Source: Streptococcus sp. HF-1907 (lineage in GTDB: Bacteria > Bacillota > Bacilli > Lactobacillales > Streptococcaceae). From it: a stretch of 64,000 nucleotides of DNA. The stretch covers positions 24,320-88,319 of the forward strand of contig NZ_JADNQT010000005.1 of assembly GCF_015594605.1 (NCBI RefSeq), given 5' to 3'. The notes beneath the pieces are model-generated. The model was not told the DNA's origin and made no database searches. It worked only from the letters and a program-made list of their open reading frames with translations. Of the stretch, positions 1 through 8,859 are shown one piece after another; the first letter of the stretch is position 1; each line of letters begins with the position of its first letter. The position numbers and the translations under genes are program-made.

Positions 1-995
1 CCTTGGGCTCCGCCCAATGCCAATCCGTAGAAAATTGGACGACCGATAGCAACCAAGTCTGCACCTGATGCAAGAGCTTTGAAGACATGAGACCCACGAC
101 GAACACCACTATCAAATATGATAGGCACACGTTTGTTTACACGCTCTGCGATGGCTTCCAAAGTATCAAATGAAGCAGGACCACCGTTCAATTGACGACC
201 ACCGTGGTTTGATACCCAGATACCAGCTACGCCAGCTTCGATAGCTGTTTGCGCATCATCAGGGTCTTGAACACCTTTGACGATAACTGGAAGATTAGTG
301 TATTCAGTCACACGTTTGATGTCTGATGGGAGGATGACTTGGGCTGCGGCTGCATAGATTTCAGCGATTCCTTTACCAGTGCCGTCATCGTTAGTGAGTT
401 GTGCCATGTTATCCATTGGCAGTGGGAATTGGAAGTTGTTGATGATATCAGCTTCACGGTAACCACCAAGCATTGAGTCAACGGTCACGACGATTGCTTT
501 CACACCTGATGCGACAGCTTCATCCAACCAAGCTTTGTTAATATCCCAATCTTTAGACATGTAAAGTTGGAAGAATTGCGGAGCACCTTTACCAGCTGCG
601 GCAGTGTCTTTGATGCGGGTAGTTCCGTAAGTTGATTGAGACATGATGGTACCAGCGGCAGCCATACCTTCAGCAGTTGCTAGTTCACCACGCGCATGCG
701 CCAAACCTTGCGCGGCAGCCGGCGCCGAGATGATTGGCATAGACGTCTTAACACCGAAGATTTCAGTTTCAGTTGATGGATTTTCAATATTAGTCAAGAT
801 ACGAGGCACGATTTGAACATGGTCAAAGGCACTTGTATTTTCACGCAATGTCCATTCATCTTCAGACCCTTCTGTGATATAACCAAAACCACCCTTAGGC
901 ACAACCTCACGCGCACGCTCTTCCAGGCTAGTCAAGTTCAAAATATCAATCTTTTGTTCGTTATCAGATTGGAAATAACCATTTGTCATTGTCAT
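1..995 (-). CDS. lctO: L-lactate oxidase (partial, C-terminus outside window)
   Basis: FMN-dependent alpha-hydroxy-acid oxidase family. It oxidises L-lactate to pyruvate with O2, giving H2O2. The visible 331 residues contain the motif GGFGYI near residue 36 and, near the window edge, the catalytic-His motif SNHGGRQL followed by FDSGVRRG and GADLVAIGRP, all typical of lactate oxidase. I chose the ATG at 995 because it has an AGAGG ribosome site about 8 nt upstream; a second ATG lies two codons inside. The gene runs off position 1. It follows secE on the same strand, beyond a terminator, so it is probably its own unit. A different hydroxy-acid oxidase specificity cannot be excluded. Confidence 0.9.
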   Translation of the reverse strand, partial: MTMTNGYFQSDNEQKIDILNLTSLEERAREVVPKGGFGYITEGSEDEWTLRENTSAFDHVQIVPRILTNIENPSTETEIFGVKTSMPIISAPAAAQGLAHARGELATAEGMAAAGTIMSQSTYGTTRIKDTAAAGKGAPQFFQLYMSKDWDINKAWLDEAVASGVKAIVVTVDSMLGGYREADIINNFQFPLPMDNMAQLTNDDGTGKGIAEIYAAAAQVILPSDIKRVTEYTNLPVIVKGVQDPDDAQTAIEAGVAGIWVSNHGGRQLNGGPASFDTLEAIAERVNKRVPIIFDSGVRRGSHVFKALASGADLVAIGRPIFYGLALGGAQ

Positions 996-1240
996 AATAG
1001 GACCTCTTTCTGTTTTTTGAAGGGCTTGTTATATTTTTTATAACATTTATTTTTGAACCTAGTTTAGTCCTATTTCTTTTTCTTGTCAACAGCTTTGCTT
1101 AGAAAAGACTTATTCCTTTTTTGAGCATCTTCTTACTTGCCACAAACCTGCTTAGCTGCGCCATTAGCAACTTCTCTCCTAGCAGACGACACCGTCGCCA
1201 AAAATGCACAAGCTGTTAGCTTCTGTCATTTGTCTACAAA

Positions 1241-1265
1241 AAAAAAACAGTCACCAAGGTGACTG
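1241..1265 (-). terminator. Terminator after rpmG-secE
   Basis: Perfect 8-bp stem (CAGTCACC at 1248-1255, GGTGACTG at 1258-1265). It is followed on the minus strand by a run of ten T, directly downstream of the secE stop. Confidence 0.85.
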
Positions 1266-1275
1266 CTTAGATTTC

Positions 1276-1452
1276 TTAAAAGCGATCGATCAAGTTGATA
1301 ACACCTGTTGACAAGAGTTTGTCAAAGATAAAGATGATCACTGTAAAAAATGCTGTGTATTCAAGTATGGCGATAAAGTCTTTCCAACGCTGTTTGCGGT
1401 TTGGCCAATCTGTGTCGCGCAAGACTTGAAAGGTTCCTTTGATAAACTTCAC
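1276..1452 (-). CDS. secE: Preprotein translocase subunit SecE
   Basis: 58-residue protein with a short charged N-terminal part (LRDTDWPNRKQRW) followed by one hydrophobic segment (FTVIIFIFDKLL), the minimal Gram-positive SecE plan. It is the small clamp subunit of the SecYEG channel. Start is GTG at 1452, preceded by GGAGGAGA. It sits 26 nt downstream of rpmG, as usual in streptococci. The nusG gene that normally follows is absent here: the next gene on the strand is lactate oxidase, after a terminator. Confidence 0.9.
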   Translation of the reverse strand: MKFIKGTFQVLRDTDWPNRKQRWKDFIAILEYTAFFTVIIFIFDKLLSTGVINLIDRF

Positions 1453-1478
1453 AGGGTCTCCTCCGATGACTAGCTACA

Positions 1479-1631
1479 TTAACGAGTTTCTTTATGTAGC
1501 GTGTACTTTTTACAATATTTACAATACTTATTAACTTCTAGACGTGTAGGTTTTGGGTTGCTACTCACTGAAATGGAGTAATTGCGGTTTCCACATTCTG
1601 CACACGCTAGGCTTGCTTTTTTTTGTGCCAT
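1479..1631 (-). CDS. rpmG: 50S ribosomal protein L33, zinc-binding (C+) form
   Basis: 50 residues with two CxxC pairs (CAEC and CKYC), so this is the zinc-ribbon form of L33. It begins [14 protein letters not shown] and ends YTLHKETR. Start ATG is at 1631. It is followed by secE in the same orientation. A second, cysteine-free L33 lies at 50144-50293. Paired C+ and C- paralogues are a known feature of Gram-positive bacteria, where zinc supply can select between them. Confidence 0.95.
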   Translation of the reverse strand: MAQKKASLACAECGNRNYSISVSSNPKPTRLEVNKYCKYCKKYTLHKETR

Positions 1632-1691
1632 AACGCCTCCGTCAGTGTTATTTTAGCATGAATTAGGGAATTCTGCAAGCCTATGTGCTGA

Positions 1692-3198
1692 CTAGTTCTT
1701 ACTTTCTAAATAAGCCTTGTTGATGGCAGATACCAAGTCATTCAATAAGCCCAATTTACCGTCTGCGTTGGTTGTAGTAGCGACAACGTAGTCACCTTTT
1801 GGTGTTGAGACAATGCCTGCATCGTTGGTAGCATGGTAGCCAGTCATACCAATCCAACCAGCCTTGGTCTTAGTAGTGTATTGGCTACCAAGAACAGAAT
1901 GAATTGGAGAAAGGTTAGGACGAGTGTAGAGTTGTGATAATTGTTTACCTGTTGAGTCGGTCTCAAAATATTGATAATTACGTTTCCAAAGTTTTGCTAG
2001 TTCATCAGCTGAAATATTTGGATAATTAGGTTTAGCAAGACTGGTATCAACACCGACTTGACTCATCCAGTTAGCAATATAGCCTGAACCATAGGCAGAA
2101 CGAAGGTAGTTGTAACCTTCATTACTTGAATAGTAAAGGACATTTTGAATATTGGAACAACAATACTAGAGATATATTTTGGAACATTTGATACTGTTAT
2201 TTTATAAGCTGAATCATTTACTTTATCAACTGCCGTACTGACATTAGGTTTTGGAACGGTCACTGTGATAGCACTAAGACCGTGCGCTTGTCCGCCTTCA
2301 AAACTGTAGGTGTGGACATTATAGCTACCAAAGCCTTTGTGGTTAGCGTAGGAAGCAAGAGCTGTTCCCATCGTTGAAGCATCATACCAACGAAGGTCAT
2401 CTTGATCATTATTTTCTGACCAGACGGCAAACTTCAAACTATCGTTTTCAGTCAACGTTCCATTATAGGTAATCTTTAGCGATTTTCCATCCTGGTCGGT
2501 AGAAACTAGCTCTTTGCTAGCTGGTTCTTCCGCTGTCGCGTCACTAGCTGTGCCAGTTGCTCTAACACTTGCTAGAACTTGACTTGCCACTAGATTAGTT
2601 GCTTGGGATTGGCTAGCGCTGGGCACACCAGCAACTGTTTTTGCCTCAATTGTCTGAGTTGTCACTGCTGATTTAACAGCGGTAACATCTTGCTCTTCTT
2701 GAAAATTATTTGTTTCAGAAGTTGATATTTTATCACTTGTTTCTTTTAGTGTAGAGCTTTGGGGAGTTGACTCTGTTTCAGTTACTACTTGGGTTGTATC
2801 TGATGCTGAGGTACTTGAAGGGTCTTTCCTAGTTGAGCTAGTACTTGTTGTAACGGTATCTTGATTAGTCCTTGGAGTAGCTGTTTCTTCGGTATTTGCT
2901 TCAGTGGCAGTTGGCTTATTTTCCTTTTGACTATCAGCAGAACTCGCTTTAGTAAGAGTGTCTTTATTTTCTTCCTGAATAGCTTCAGGAGCTGATGTTA
3001 TTGAGGTAGTCTGATTTTCTACTAAAGTAGTAGCTGGCTCCACTCCCGTTGAAGGTACTTCTTGTGTTGTTTGGTCAGCTAAAATTTGCCCCCTAGTAGG
3101 GTCAAGCTCCCAATCATAACAGAAGCAACACCAATTCCAGCTTTCTTTCGTAAACTGTAACGTTCTTGATGACGAGCCATCATTCGTGAATATGACAT
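1692..3198 (-). pseudogene. Decayed YSIRK surface protein with GBS_Bsp-like and serine-hydrolase domains
   Basis: Remains of a secreted or surface protein in three frames. Frame 1 (from ATG 3198) encodes a YSIRK-type signal (YSLRKKAGIGVASVMIGS) and stops at 3079-3081. Restoring one base in the C-run at 3089-3093 continues into a long Ser/Thr/Glu-rich linker and a GBS_Bsp-like domain (DQDDLRWYDAST) ending near 2160. The third piece (about 2155-1692) holds the back half of a class A beta-lactamase-like hydrolase, with the SxN-like motif YYSSNEGYNYL and the KTG-like KTKAGW. The SxxK-bearing front half is missing and the join begins inside a second GBS_Bsp-like repeat. So there is one frameshift plus an internal deletion with frame change. 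No LPXTG is present. Confidence 0.8.
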
Positions 3199-3300
3199 TC
3201 TAAAACTTTCTTTCTAAATCGTCAGTTAAAATCATCTGACAATTACCTCTCACCCCATATTTTAGCACTAAAGATAAACGATTACAATTTTATAATGAAT

Positions 3301-3330
3301 GAAAAACTCCCATCCATTTAGACAGGAGCT
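3301..3330 (-). terminator. Terminator after pbp2a
   Basis: On the minus strand CTCCTGTC pairs with GATGGGAG (two G-U pairs), followed by TTTTTC, just after the pbp2a stop. Confidence 0.65.
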
Positions 3331-3337
3331 ATGATGA

Positions 3338-5683
3338 TTACTTGAAATAATTGATGACATCATCCCACAAGTTTTTAGCCTTTTCACCCAGATTGGCGTC
3401 TTCAACAGCTTTTGAAATGTTCTGAGCGGCTTTGTCAGCTTGATCCTTGATACCATCGATAATGGATTGGGAATTACTTGTCGTCTCGCTACTTGTCTCA
3501 CTTGTTGCGCTATAGGTGAGGGAGAGTCCGTTTTGAGCGTAGGCATTTTCCACCTTAAAACTTGTCCCTTTGGTATAAGGCAAAATGTAGGAGGCTTGCG
3601 TGCTGAAAACGGTTGATGCCGTTCCTGAACTTGAGTCGGTCAGGTAGTGATTTTCGTCTGTATTTTCAAAACCAATCCACTGGCTGATAACTACATCTGG
3701 CGTATAGCCGATGACCCACTGATCTCCAGTCAAGTCAGCATTGAAACTTGTCTCAGTTGTCCCTGTCTTACCAGCAAGGGTGTAGCCGTAAACGTTAGCA
3801 TTGACAGCGGAGCCATTTGAGAAGGTTCCAAGCATCATGCTAGTCATCTTATCAGCAACCGAACTACTGATAACTCGGGTTGTCTGGTCTGTAAACTTCT
3901 TGACAACCTCACCACTAGCTGTCTCAATCTTGGTGATGAAGTGAGCCTTATGCATGACACCTCCATTAGCAAAGGTAGAGTAAGCCTGAGCCATTTCTAG
4001 GGGATTGGTCGTCACGCTACCACCGAGGGCTACACCAAGCTCTTTATTAGCAGAGCTCATGTTAAGTCCAAATTTCTTCCCGTAAGTAAAAGCTTTGTTG
4101 ATGCCCAGTTCATTCAGCGTATAGACAGCTGGGATATTATAGGAATTCGCTAGCGCCTGATACATGGGAATATCTTCGGTCTGAATACCCGCGTAGTTGT
4201 TAGGGCTATAACCATTAAAATCACGGGTGCTATTTGGCAAGCTAGTGTCAATAGACCAACCCGCAGCAACCGCAGGTGTGTAAACAACCAGTGGCTTAAT
4301 AGATGAGGCTGGGCTACGTTTTGATTGAGTCGCAAAGTTGAAACTGCGGAACTCCGCACTGGTACTATTCACACGACCAACCAGACCACGCACACCACCC
4401 GTCTTTGGATCAAGGGCTACACTTGCCCCTTGAGCAGTCGTACCATCGTAATCCGAAGTTGGGAAAAGACTGGTATTGTCAAAGGTCTGCTGCATCCCTG
4501 ACTGATAGTTGGTGTCAAGTTCTGTGTAAATCTTGTAACCATTGTTGACGATATCTTTCTCAGAAATACCGTAGGTGCTGATAGCTTCATTGATAACCGC
4601 ATCAAAGTAAGAGGGGTACTGATAGTCGTCCGTCTTGGCCTGGTAAGTGTCTTTCAAACGATTAGCCATGCCTACCGAAGCTGCTTCCTTGGCCTGAGAC
4701 TTGGTGATTTTTCCAGCATCAACCATGACGGATAGCACCGTATCTCGGCGGTTGGTTGCATTTTTTGTCGAATAGATAGGATTGTAAATCTCAGGTCCCT
4801 TAAGCATTCCAGCTAGGGTCGCTGCTTCGTCCAAGGTCAAATTGGCTGCGCTAGTCCCGAAATATTTCTGGCTGGCATCCTCTACCCCCCAGACCCCATT
4901 TCCGAAGTAAGAATTATTGAGGTACATGGTCAAGATTTCAGCTTTGCTATATTTCTTAGTCAATTCCAGCGCCAAGAAAAATTCACGCGCCTTCCGCTTG
5001 ATGGTCTGGTCTTGGGTCAGATAAGCATTTTTAGCCAACTGTTGCGTGACGGTTGAACCACCACCAAATTTTCCAAGAGTGACTGTCGCAAGTAAAAAAC
5101 GAGACAAATTGACACCATTATTCTCATAAAAAGTACGGTCCTCGGTTGCAATAACCGCATTTTTCATGTTGTCAGAAATCTGGTTCAACTCAACATAAGT
5201 CCCCTTTTGACCAGACAAACTACCAGCATACTTGCTATTCTTATCATAAATGATGGTCGTCGCCTTAAGAGCACTCTGCAAATCGGAAACCTTTGCCGTC
5301 TTAGACAGATAAAAAAGGTAAGAGCCAAAGACCAGCACAACCGTCGTCAGGCCAATAATCAAAATCTTCCCAATGTGGTAACGACGCCAGAAACGGCGGA
5401 GCCACTGAGGTGGTTTTGGGAGATACTTATCAATCTTCTGAAGCCAAGCTGGTTTCGGCTTTTCAGCTTCATGACGGCGCCCGCGCTGATAACGAGAGAT
5501 TCTACTTGGTGCCTCCTCCTCAGCGGTATCAAGCTGACCTGCTTGCTTGTCTTCCCTAGAAATCGTCTCTTGCTCGGCAAGTTCCTGAGACTCGTCCATA
5601 ACCTCTTTTTCATTGGCTTTGGATGGTCTCAGTTTTGCCAACCATTGTTTCACTGTTTTACTTAAATTTTCGAATACATTCAT
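3338..5683 (-). CDS. pbp2a: Class A penicillin-binding protein 2A
   Basis: Bifunctional peptidoglycan synthase, 781 residues. It has a long charged cytoplasmic N-terminus and one transmembrane segment at about 106-128. A GT51 glycosyltransferase domain carries the catalytic Glu in ATEDRTFYENNG near residue 180. The transpeptidase domain has SxxK as SSIK near 459 and KTGTT near 639. The C-terminal tail is Ser/Thr-rich. The start ATG has no ribosome-binding site; an extended -10 box (TGGTATAAT) ends 6 nt before it, so the mRNA is probably leaderless. In streptococci this gene usually lies beside rpmG-secE; here the decayed surface gene sits between them. Confidence 0.93.
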   Translation of the reverse strand: MNVFENLSKTVKQWLAKLRPSKANEKEVMDESQELAEQETISREDKQAGQLDTAEEEAPSRISRYQRGRRHEAEKPKPAWLQKIDKYLPKPPQWLRRFWRRYHIGKILIIGLTTVVLVFGSYLFYLSKTAKVSDLQSALKATTIIYDKNSKYAGSLSGQKGTYVELNQISDNMKNAVIATEDRTFYENNGVNLSRFLLATVTLGKFGGGSTVTQQLAKNAYLTQDQTIKRKAREFFLALELTKKYSKAEILTMYLNNSYFGNGVWGVEDASQKYFGTSAANLTLDEAATLAGMLKGPEIYNPIYSTKNATNRRDTVLSVMVDAGKITKSQAKEAASVGMANRLKDTYQAKTDDYQYPSYFDAVINEAISTYGISEKDIVNNGYKIYTELDTNYQSGMQQTFDNTSLFPTSDYDGTTAQGASVALDPKTGGVRGLVGRVNSTSAEFRSFNFATQSKRSPASSIKPLVVYTPAVAAGWSIDTSLPNSTRDFNGYSPNNYAGIQTEDIPMYQALANSYNIPAVYTLNELGINKAFTYGKKFGLNMSSANKELGVALGGSVTTNPLEMAQAYSTFANGGVMHKAHFITKIETASGEVVKKFTDQTTRVISSSVADKMTSMMLGTFSNGSAVNANVYGYTLAGKTGTTETSFNADLTGDQWVIGYTPDVVISQWIGFENTDENHYLTDSSSGTASTVFSTQASYILPYTKGTSFKVENAYAQNGLSLTYSATSETSSETTSNSQSIIDGIKDQADKAAQNISKAVEDANLGEKAKNLWDDVINYFK

Positions 5684-5689
5684 AAGCCT

Positions 5690-5778
5690 ATTATACCAAG
5701 TTTACTGCTTATTTCCATTGCTAACTATTGCAGAATGATTAAATTCCGACTCAGGACTGAGAAAAAACATGCTATAAT
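5690..5778. promoter_or_regulatory. Divergent extended -10 promoters for two leaderless genes
   Basis: Minus strand: TGGTATAAT with the -10 hexamer at 5690-5695, then exactly 6 nt (AGGCTT), then the pbp2a ATG at 5683. Plus strand: TGCTATAAT with the hexamer at 5773-5778, then exactly 6 nt (ATGGCT), then ATG at 5785. Neither has a good -35 or a Shine-Dalgarno. Both are extended -10 promoters whose expected transcription start falls on the A of the start codon. Confidence 0.7.
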
Positions 5779-5784
5779 ATGGCT

Positions 5785-6651
5785 ATGACATTCACAGTAA
5801 CCATCACTAACAAACACGGTCAACATATTGTCAAGGAACTTTTGGAGGATTACTATCTCATTCCTCGAAAGATTCGCCATTTTTTGCGCACTAAAAAGCA
5901 TGTTTTGGTCAACGGTCAAGCTATCAATTGGCAGAACTTGGTCGAGAACGGTGACACTATCAGCCTAACTTTCGATGAAGATGATTATCCGACTAAGATT
6001 ATCCCTATGGGAAAGGCAGAGCTAGTTGATTGTCTCTACCAGGACGACCACCTCATTATCGTCAATAAGCCTGAAGGAATGAAAACTCACGGCAATGAAC
6101 CGACAGAAATCGCTCTGCTCAATCATGTGTCTGCCTACGTTGGAAGCACTTGCTACGTCGTCCACCGTCTGGACATGGAAACCTCTGGCGCTGTGCTATT
6201 TGCCAAGAATCCTTTCATCCTGCCCATCGTCAACCGCCTGCTTGAGGACAAAAAAATCTGGCGTGAGTACTGGGCCTTGGTTGACAGGAAGTTTACACCT
6301 AAACACCAAGTCTTTCGCGATAAGATTGGACGTGACCGCCATGACCGCAGGAAGAGAGTCGTTGATAAGAAAAACGGTCAGACTGCCGTCACAATCGTGG
6401 ACCAACTTAAAAACTTGGGTAATCACAGTCTTGTCAAATGCCGTTTAGAAACTGGTCGTACCCATCAAATCAGGGTTCACCTGTCCCACCACGGCTATCC
6501 CATTGTCGGAGACCCTCTTTACAATAAATACCCCCAAGGACGCCTTATGCTTCATGCTCATAAGCTGAGCCTAACTCATCCGCTAACGCTGGAGAAAATC
6601 TCTGTTGAAGCCATTTCTAAAAGCTTTGAAGCCGAACTTCGTAACCAATAG
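5785..6651 (+). CDS. RluA-family 23S rRNA pseudouridine synthase
   Basis: 288-residue pseudouridine synthase. It has an S4-like N-terminal RNA-binding part (IPRKIRHFLRTKKHVLVNGQ) and the catalytic motif HRLDMETSG, with Asp near residue 129. The later motifs LETGRTHQIRVHL and GDPLYN are also present. It converts uridine to pseudouridine in rRNA; the exact position cannot be read from sequence. I prefer ATG 5785 to the in-frame ATG at 5779, because the TATAAT box occupies 5773-5778 and a transcript could hardly include 5779. It is divergent from pbp2a and ends at a bidirectional terminator. Confidence 0.88.
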   Translation: MTFTVTITNKHGQHIVKELLEDYYLIPRKIRHFLRTKKHVLVNGQAINWQNLVENGDTISLTFDEDDYPTKIIPMGKAELVDCLYQDDHLIIVNKPEGMKTHGNEPTEIALLNHVSAYVGSTCYVVHRLDMETSGAVLFAKNPFILPIVNRLLEDKKIWREYWALVDRKFTPKHQVFRDKIGRDRHDRRKRVVDKKNGQTAVTIVDQLKNLGNHSLVKCRLETGRTHQIRVHLSHHGYPIVGDPLYNKYPQGRLMLHAHKLSLTHPLTLEKISVEAISKSFEAELRNQ

Positions 6652-6654
6652 CTT

Positions 6655-6687
6655 AAAAGAGCCGTGTCACGATACACAGCTCTTTTT
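6655..6687. terminator. Bidirectional terminator
   Basis: AAAAGAGC plus GTGT pairs with ACAC plus GCTCTTTTT around a short loop, between the convergent pseudouridine synthase gene and the histidine kinase remnant. Confidence 0.8.
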
Positions 6688-6688
6688 A

Positions 6689-8100
6689 CTAATTATTTGG
6701 CAAGACTATTTCAAAACAAGTTTCCTCATAGGTTGACAGCACCTGTAAAGTCCCACCATGACGAGTGATAATATCTTCAGCCATGGCAAGTCCAATGCCA
6801 TACTGTCCTTTGGCGCCCTTGTAAAAGCGTTCAAAGATATCATTGATTTGGTCGGGGCTGATTGATTCGCCATTATGGGCAATTAAAATGGTGACAGTAT
6901 CATCAGATTCTCGAAGTCTGATGGTAATGCTATGCTTAGCATAACGGACAGCATTTGAGAGGATATTAGAAACAGCTCTTTCCATCATTTCCTCGTCAGC
7001 GTTGATTTCAAGATAGCTTGGCTGAAAATCATGGGTAATTATGATGTCCGACTTATCCGCTTGATGCTTGTAGCGCCAGCTCATGTCATACAATAAATCC
7101 GTCAAAGAAATCTACTCGCGCGACAATTTGGTCTGGCTGGTTTCCTCTTCGAGAGGGTCAAAATCTCATCGACCAGCGTCAGCATGCGAGTACTCTCTGA
7201 CAAAATCACTTTTGAAGCCTCCTGACTATCCATGACCCCAGCCTGAATAGCTTCAGCGTAGCCTTGAATGGACATGTGAGGAGTTCTGAGTTCGTGGTAA
7301 GAATTTTGGAAAAAAAGCTCCTGACTGTGGCGGCTGCTTTCAATCATCTGACTCATCTGACTGACTTGATTGAATTCATCATAGGCTAAATCTGTTGGGG
7401 CCTGAGTTTCTTCGCGGTTCCCAACACTTGTCACGTAAGCATTCAAACGGCTGAAGGATTGACTGATTTTCCGAGAGGGTCGGTAAAAAAGAAACCAAGT
7501 CAAGAGCAAAACAGCAATCATGAGACCACCCAGAGTGACATTGACAATAATTAAAAATTGATAAAGAGGCGTCACATTGACAAAAACAAAGGCAAAATAG
7601 GGCTAACTATCATCTGAGTCTGACGATTTGACATAATAATCCTTGAGCTCTCCATAATAATCCGTCATTTTGACATAGTAGATTTTTTTCTTGATGGTGA
7701 CTTGCGCCAACTGCTTTTGGCTAAATTGAGAATCATCGTTATCATCATCTCAATCGTCATGCTCCATGAAATAATCTAGTAAATCCTCTGTGTCAACTTT
7801 CCGCGACAAACTGTTCATGCTATTTGAGCTATAACTGACATCGTCCTCGTCATTGACAATGATATACTGATTTTCCAGCAACTGCTGCGAATTATAATTT
7901 TTCTGCTCTTTTCCTTCGTACAGCTGGTCTAAGGTCTCAAATCGACTGACCACGGCCTTATCTGTCTGAGACGAGATGTGACCCAAAGCATGGTCACATT
8001 GAAGGCTAAAAAGACAAGGACAAAGGCTAGCACCACCAAACTCAAAGGCTGCCAAAACAAGGCGCGTCTTAACTTTCGATTGTTGCCAATACGAGGTAGG
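6689..8100 (-). pseudogene. Degenerate sensor histidine kinase
   Basis: Remnant of a membrane histidine kinase. Recognisable parts, 5' to 3': an N-terminal transmembrane segment (VVLAFVLVFLAFNVTMLWV) in one frame near 8000, an extracellular acidic region, a second transmembrane segment near 7520, and an H-box (YHELRTPHMSIQGYAE). Then come the N-box (NILSNAVRYAK) and G-box (GQYGIGLAMAEDI). Lesions: frameshift near 7980, TGA at 7750-7752, TAG at 7603-7605, frameshift near 7150, TAG at 7112-7114. The H-box also has His where the family usually has Leu after TP. Five lesions mean the protein cannot be made. It sat immediately downstream of, and probably overlapped, its response regulator. Confidence 0.88.
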
Positions 8101-8788
8101 CTAGGCTTTTTTAACCATTTTAAAGCCGTAACCCCAAACTATTTCAATGAGGACATCACACTCCACCTGTCTTAATTTTTTCCGTAAACGCTTAATGGTA
8201 TTATCCGTTGCCCGCGTTTCCACATCGCTATCGTAACCCCAGACATTATCTAGCAAAATATCCCGAGAAACAGCCTCTTCCTTATTTTGCATCAAGATTT
8301 TTAACAATTCGAATTCTGTTTTCGTCAATTTAATGGGCTTCTGTTTAAAATAAGCAATCCGCTCTTTATCAGATAAAGTCAGGTCTCCAAAGGACAGATT
8401 AGCCCCCTCACTCTTTGTACTGTAATGGTTTCTAGCCAAAATCGCCTTAATTCGAAGAACAAATTTGACCATGGAAAAAGGCTTGGTGACATAATCATCA
8501 ATACCGCTGCTAAAGCCTTCCACATAGTCCTTGTCACTATCTCTAGCAGTCAAAAGAACAATGGGAACCTCCGACTGTTGGCGCAGGCGTTTCGCAATCG
8601 AAAAACCATCACTTCCTGGCATCATGACATCCAAAACAACAACAGCTACAGGCTCCTCCAAAAATCTTAAAAAAAAAAAGCTGGTCACCTGTTTCAAATA
8701 GCTCGACTTCCAGTCCCTCATCTTTCAGAAAACTACCGACTAATTCACGAATATGACAGTCATCATCTGCTACATACACCTTGGTCAT
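8101..8788 (-). pseudogene. OmpR-family response regulator, frameshifted in a T11 run
   Basis: Receiver domain starts MTKVYVADDDCHIREL at ATG 8788, with GGAAG upstream. The frame changes at an 11-base homopolymer (A11 on the plus strand, 8669-8679). It then continues with the phosphoacceptor in VVVLDVMMPGSDG, the KPF motif, and a winged-helix domain ending WGYGFKMVKKA. Everything except the one-base shift looks intact, unlike the partner kinase. A homopolymer this long is prone to slippage, so the frame might vary between cells, or it may simply be an early inactivating lesion. The gene stops at 8101. Confidence 0.85.
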
Positions 8789-8859
8789 CTCTGTCTTCCT
8801 TTCCTTTATTTTGATTATTGTAACATAAAAGCCGGCCTTGTCACCAGCTCGCATACTTA

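Noticed and set aside
5779..5784. ATG 5779 as start of the pseudouridine synthase
   Set aside because: It directly abuts the -10 hexamer (5773-5778), so a transcript from that promoter would begin after it; the next ATG fits the expected transcription start.
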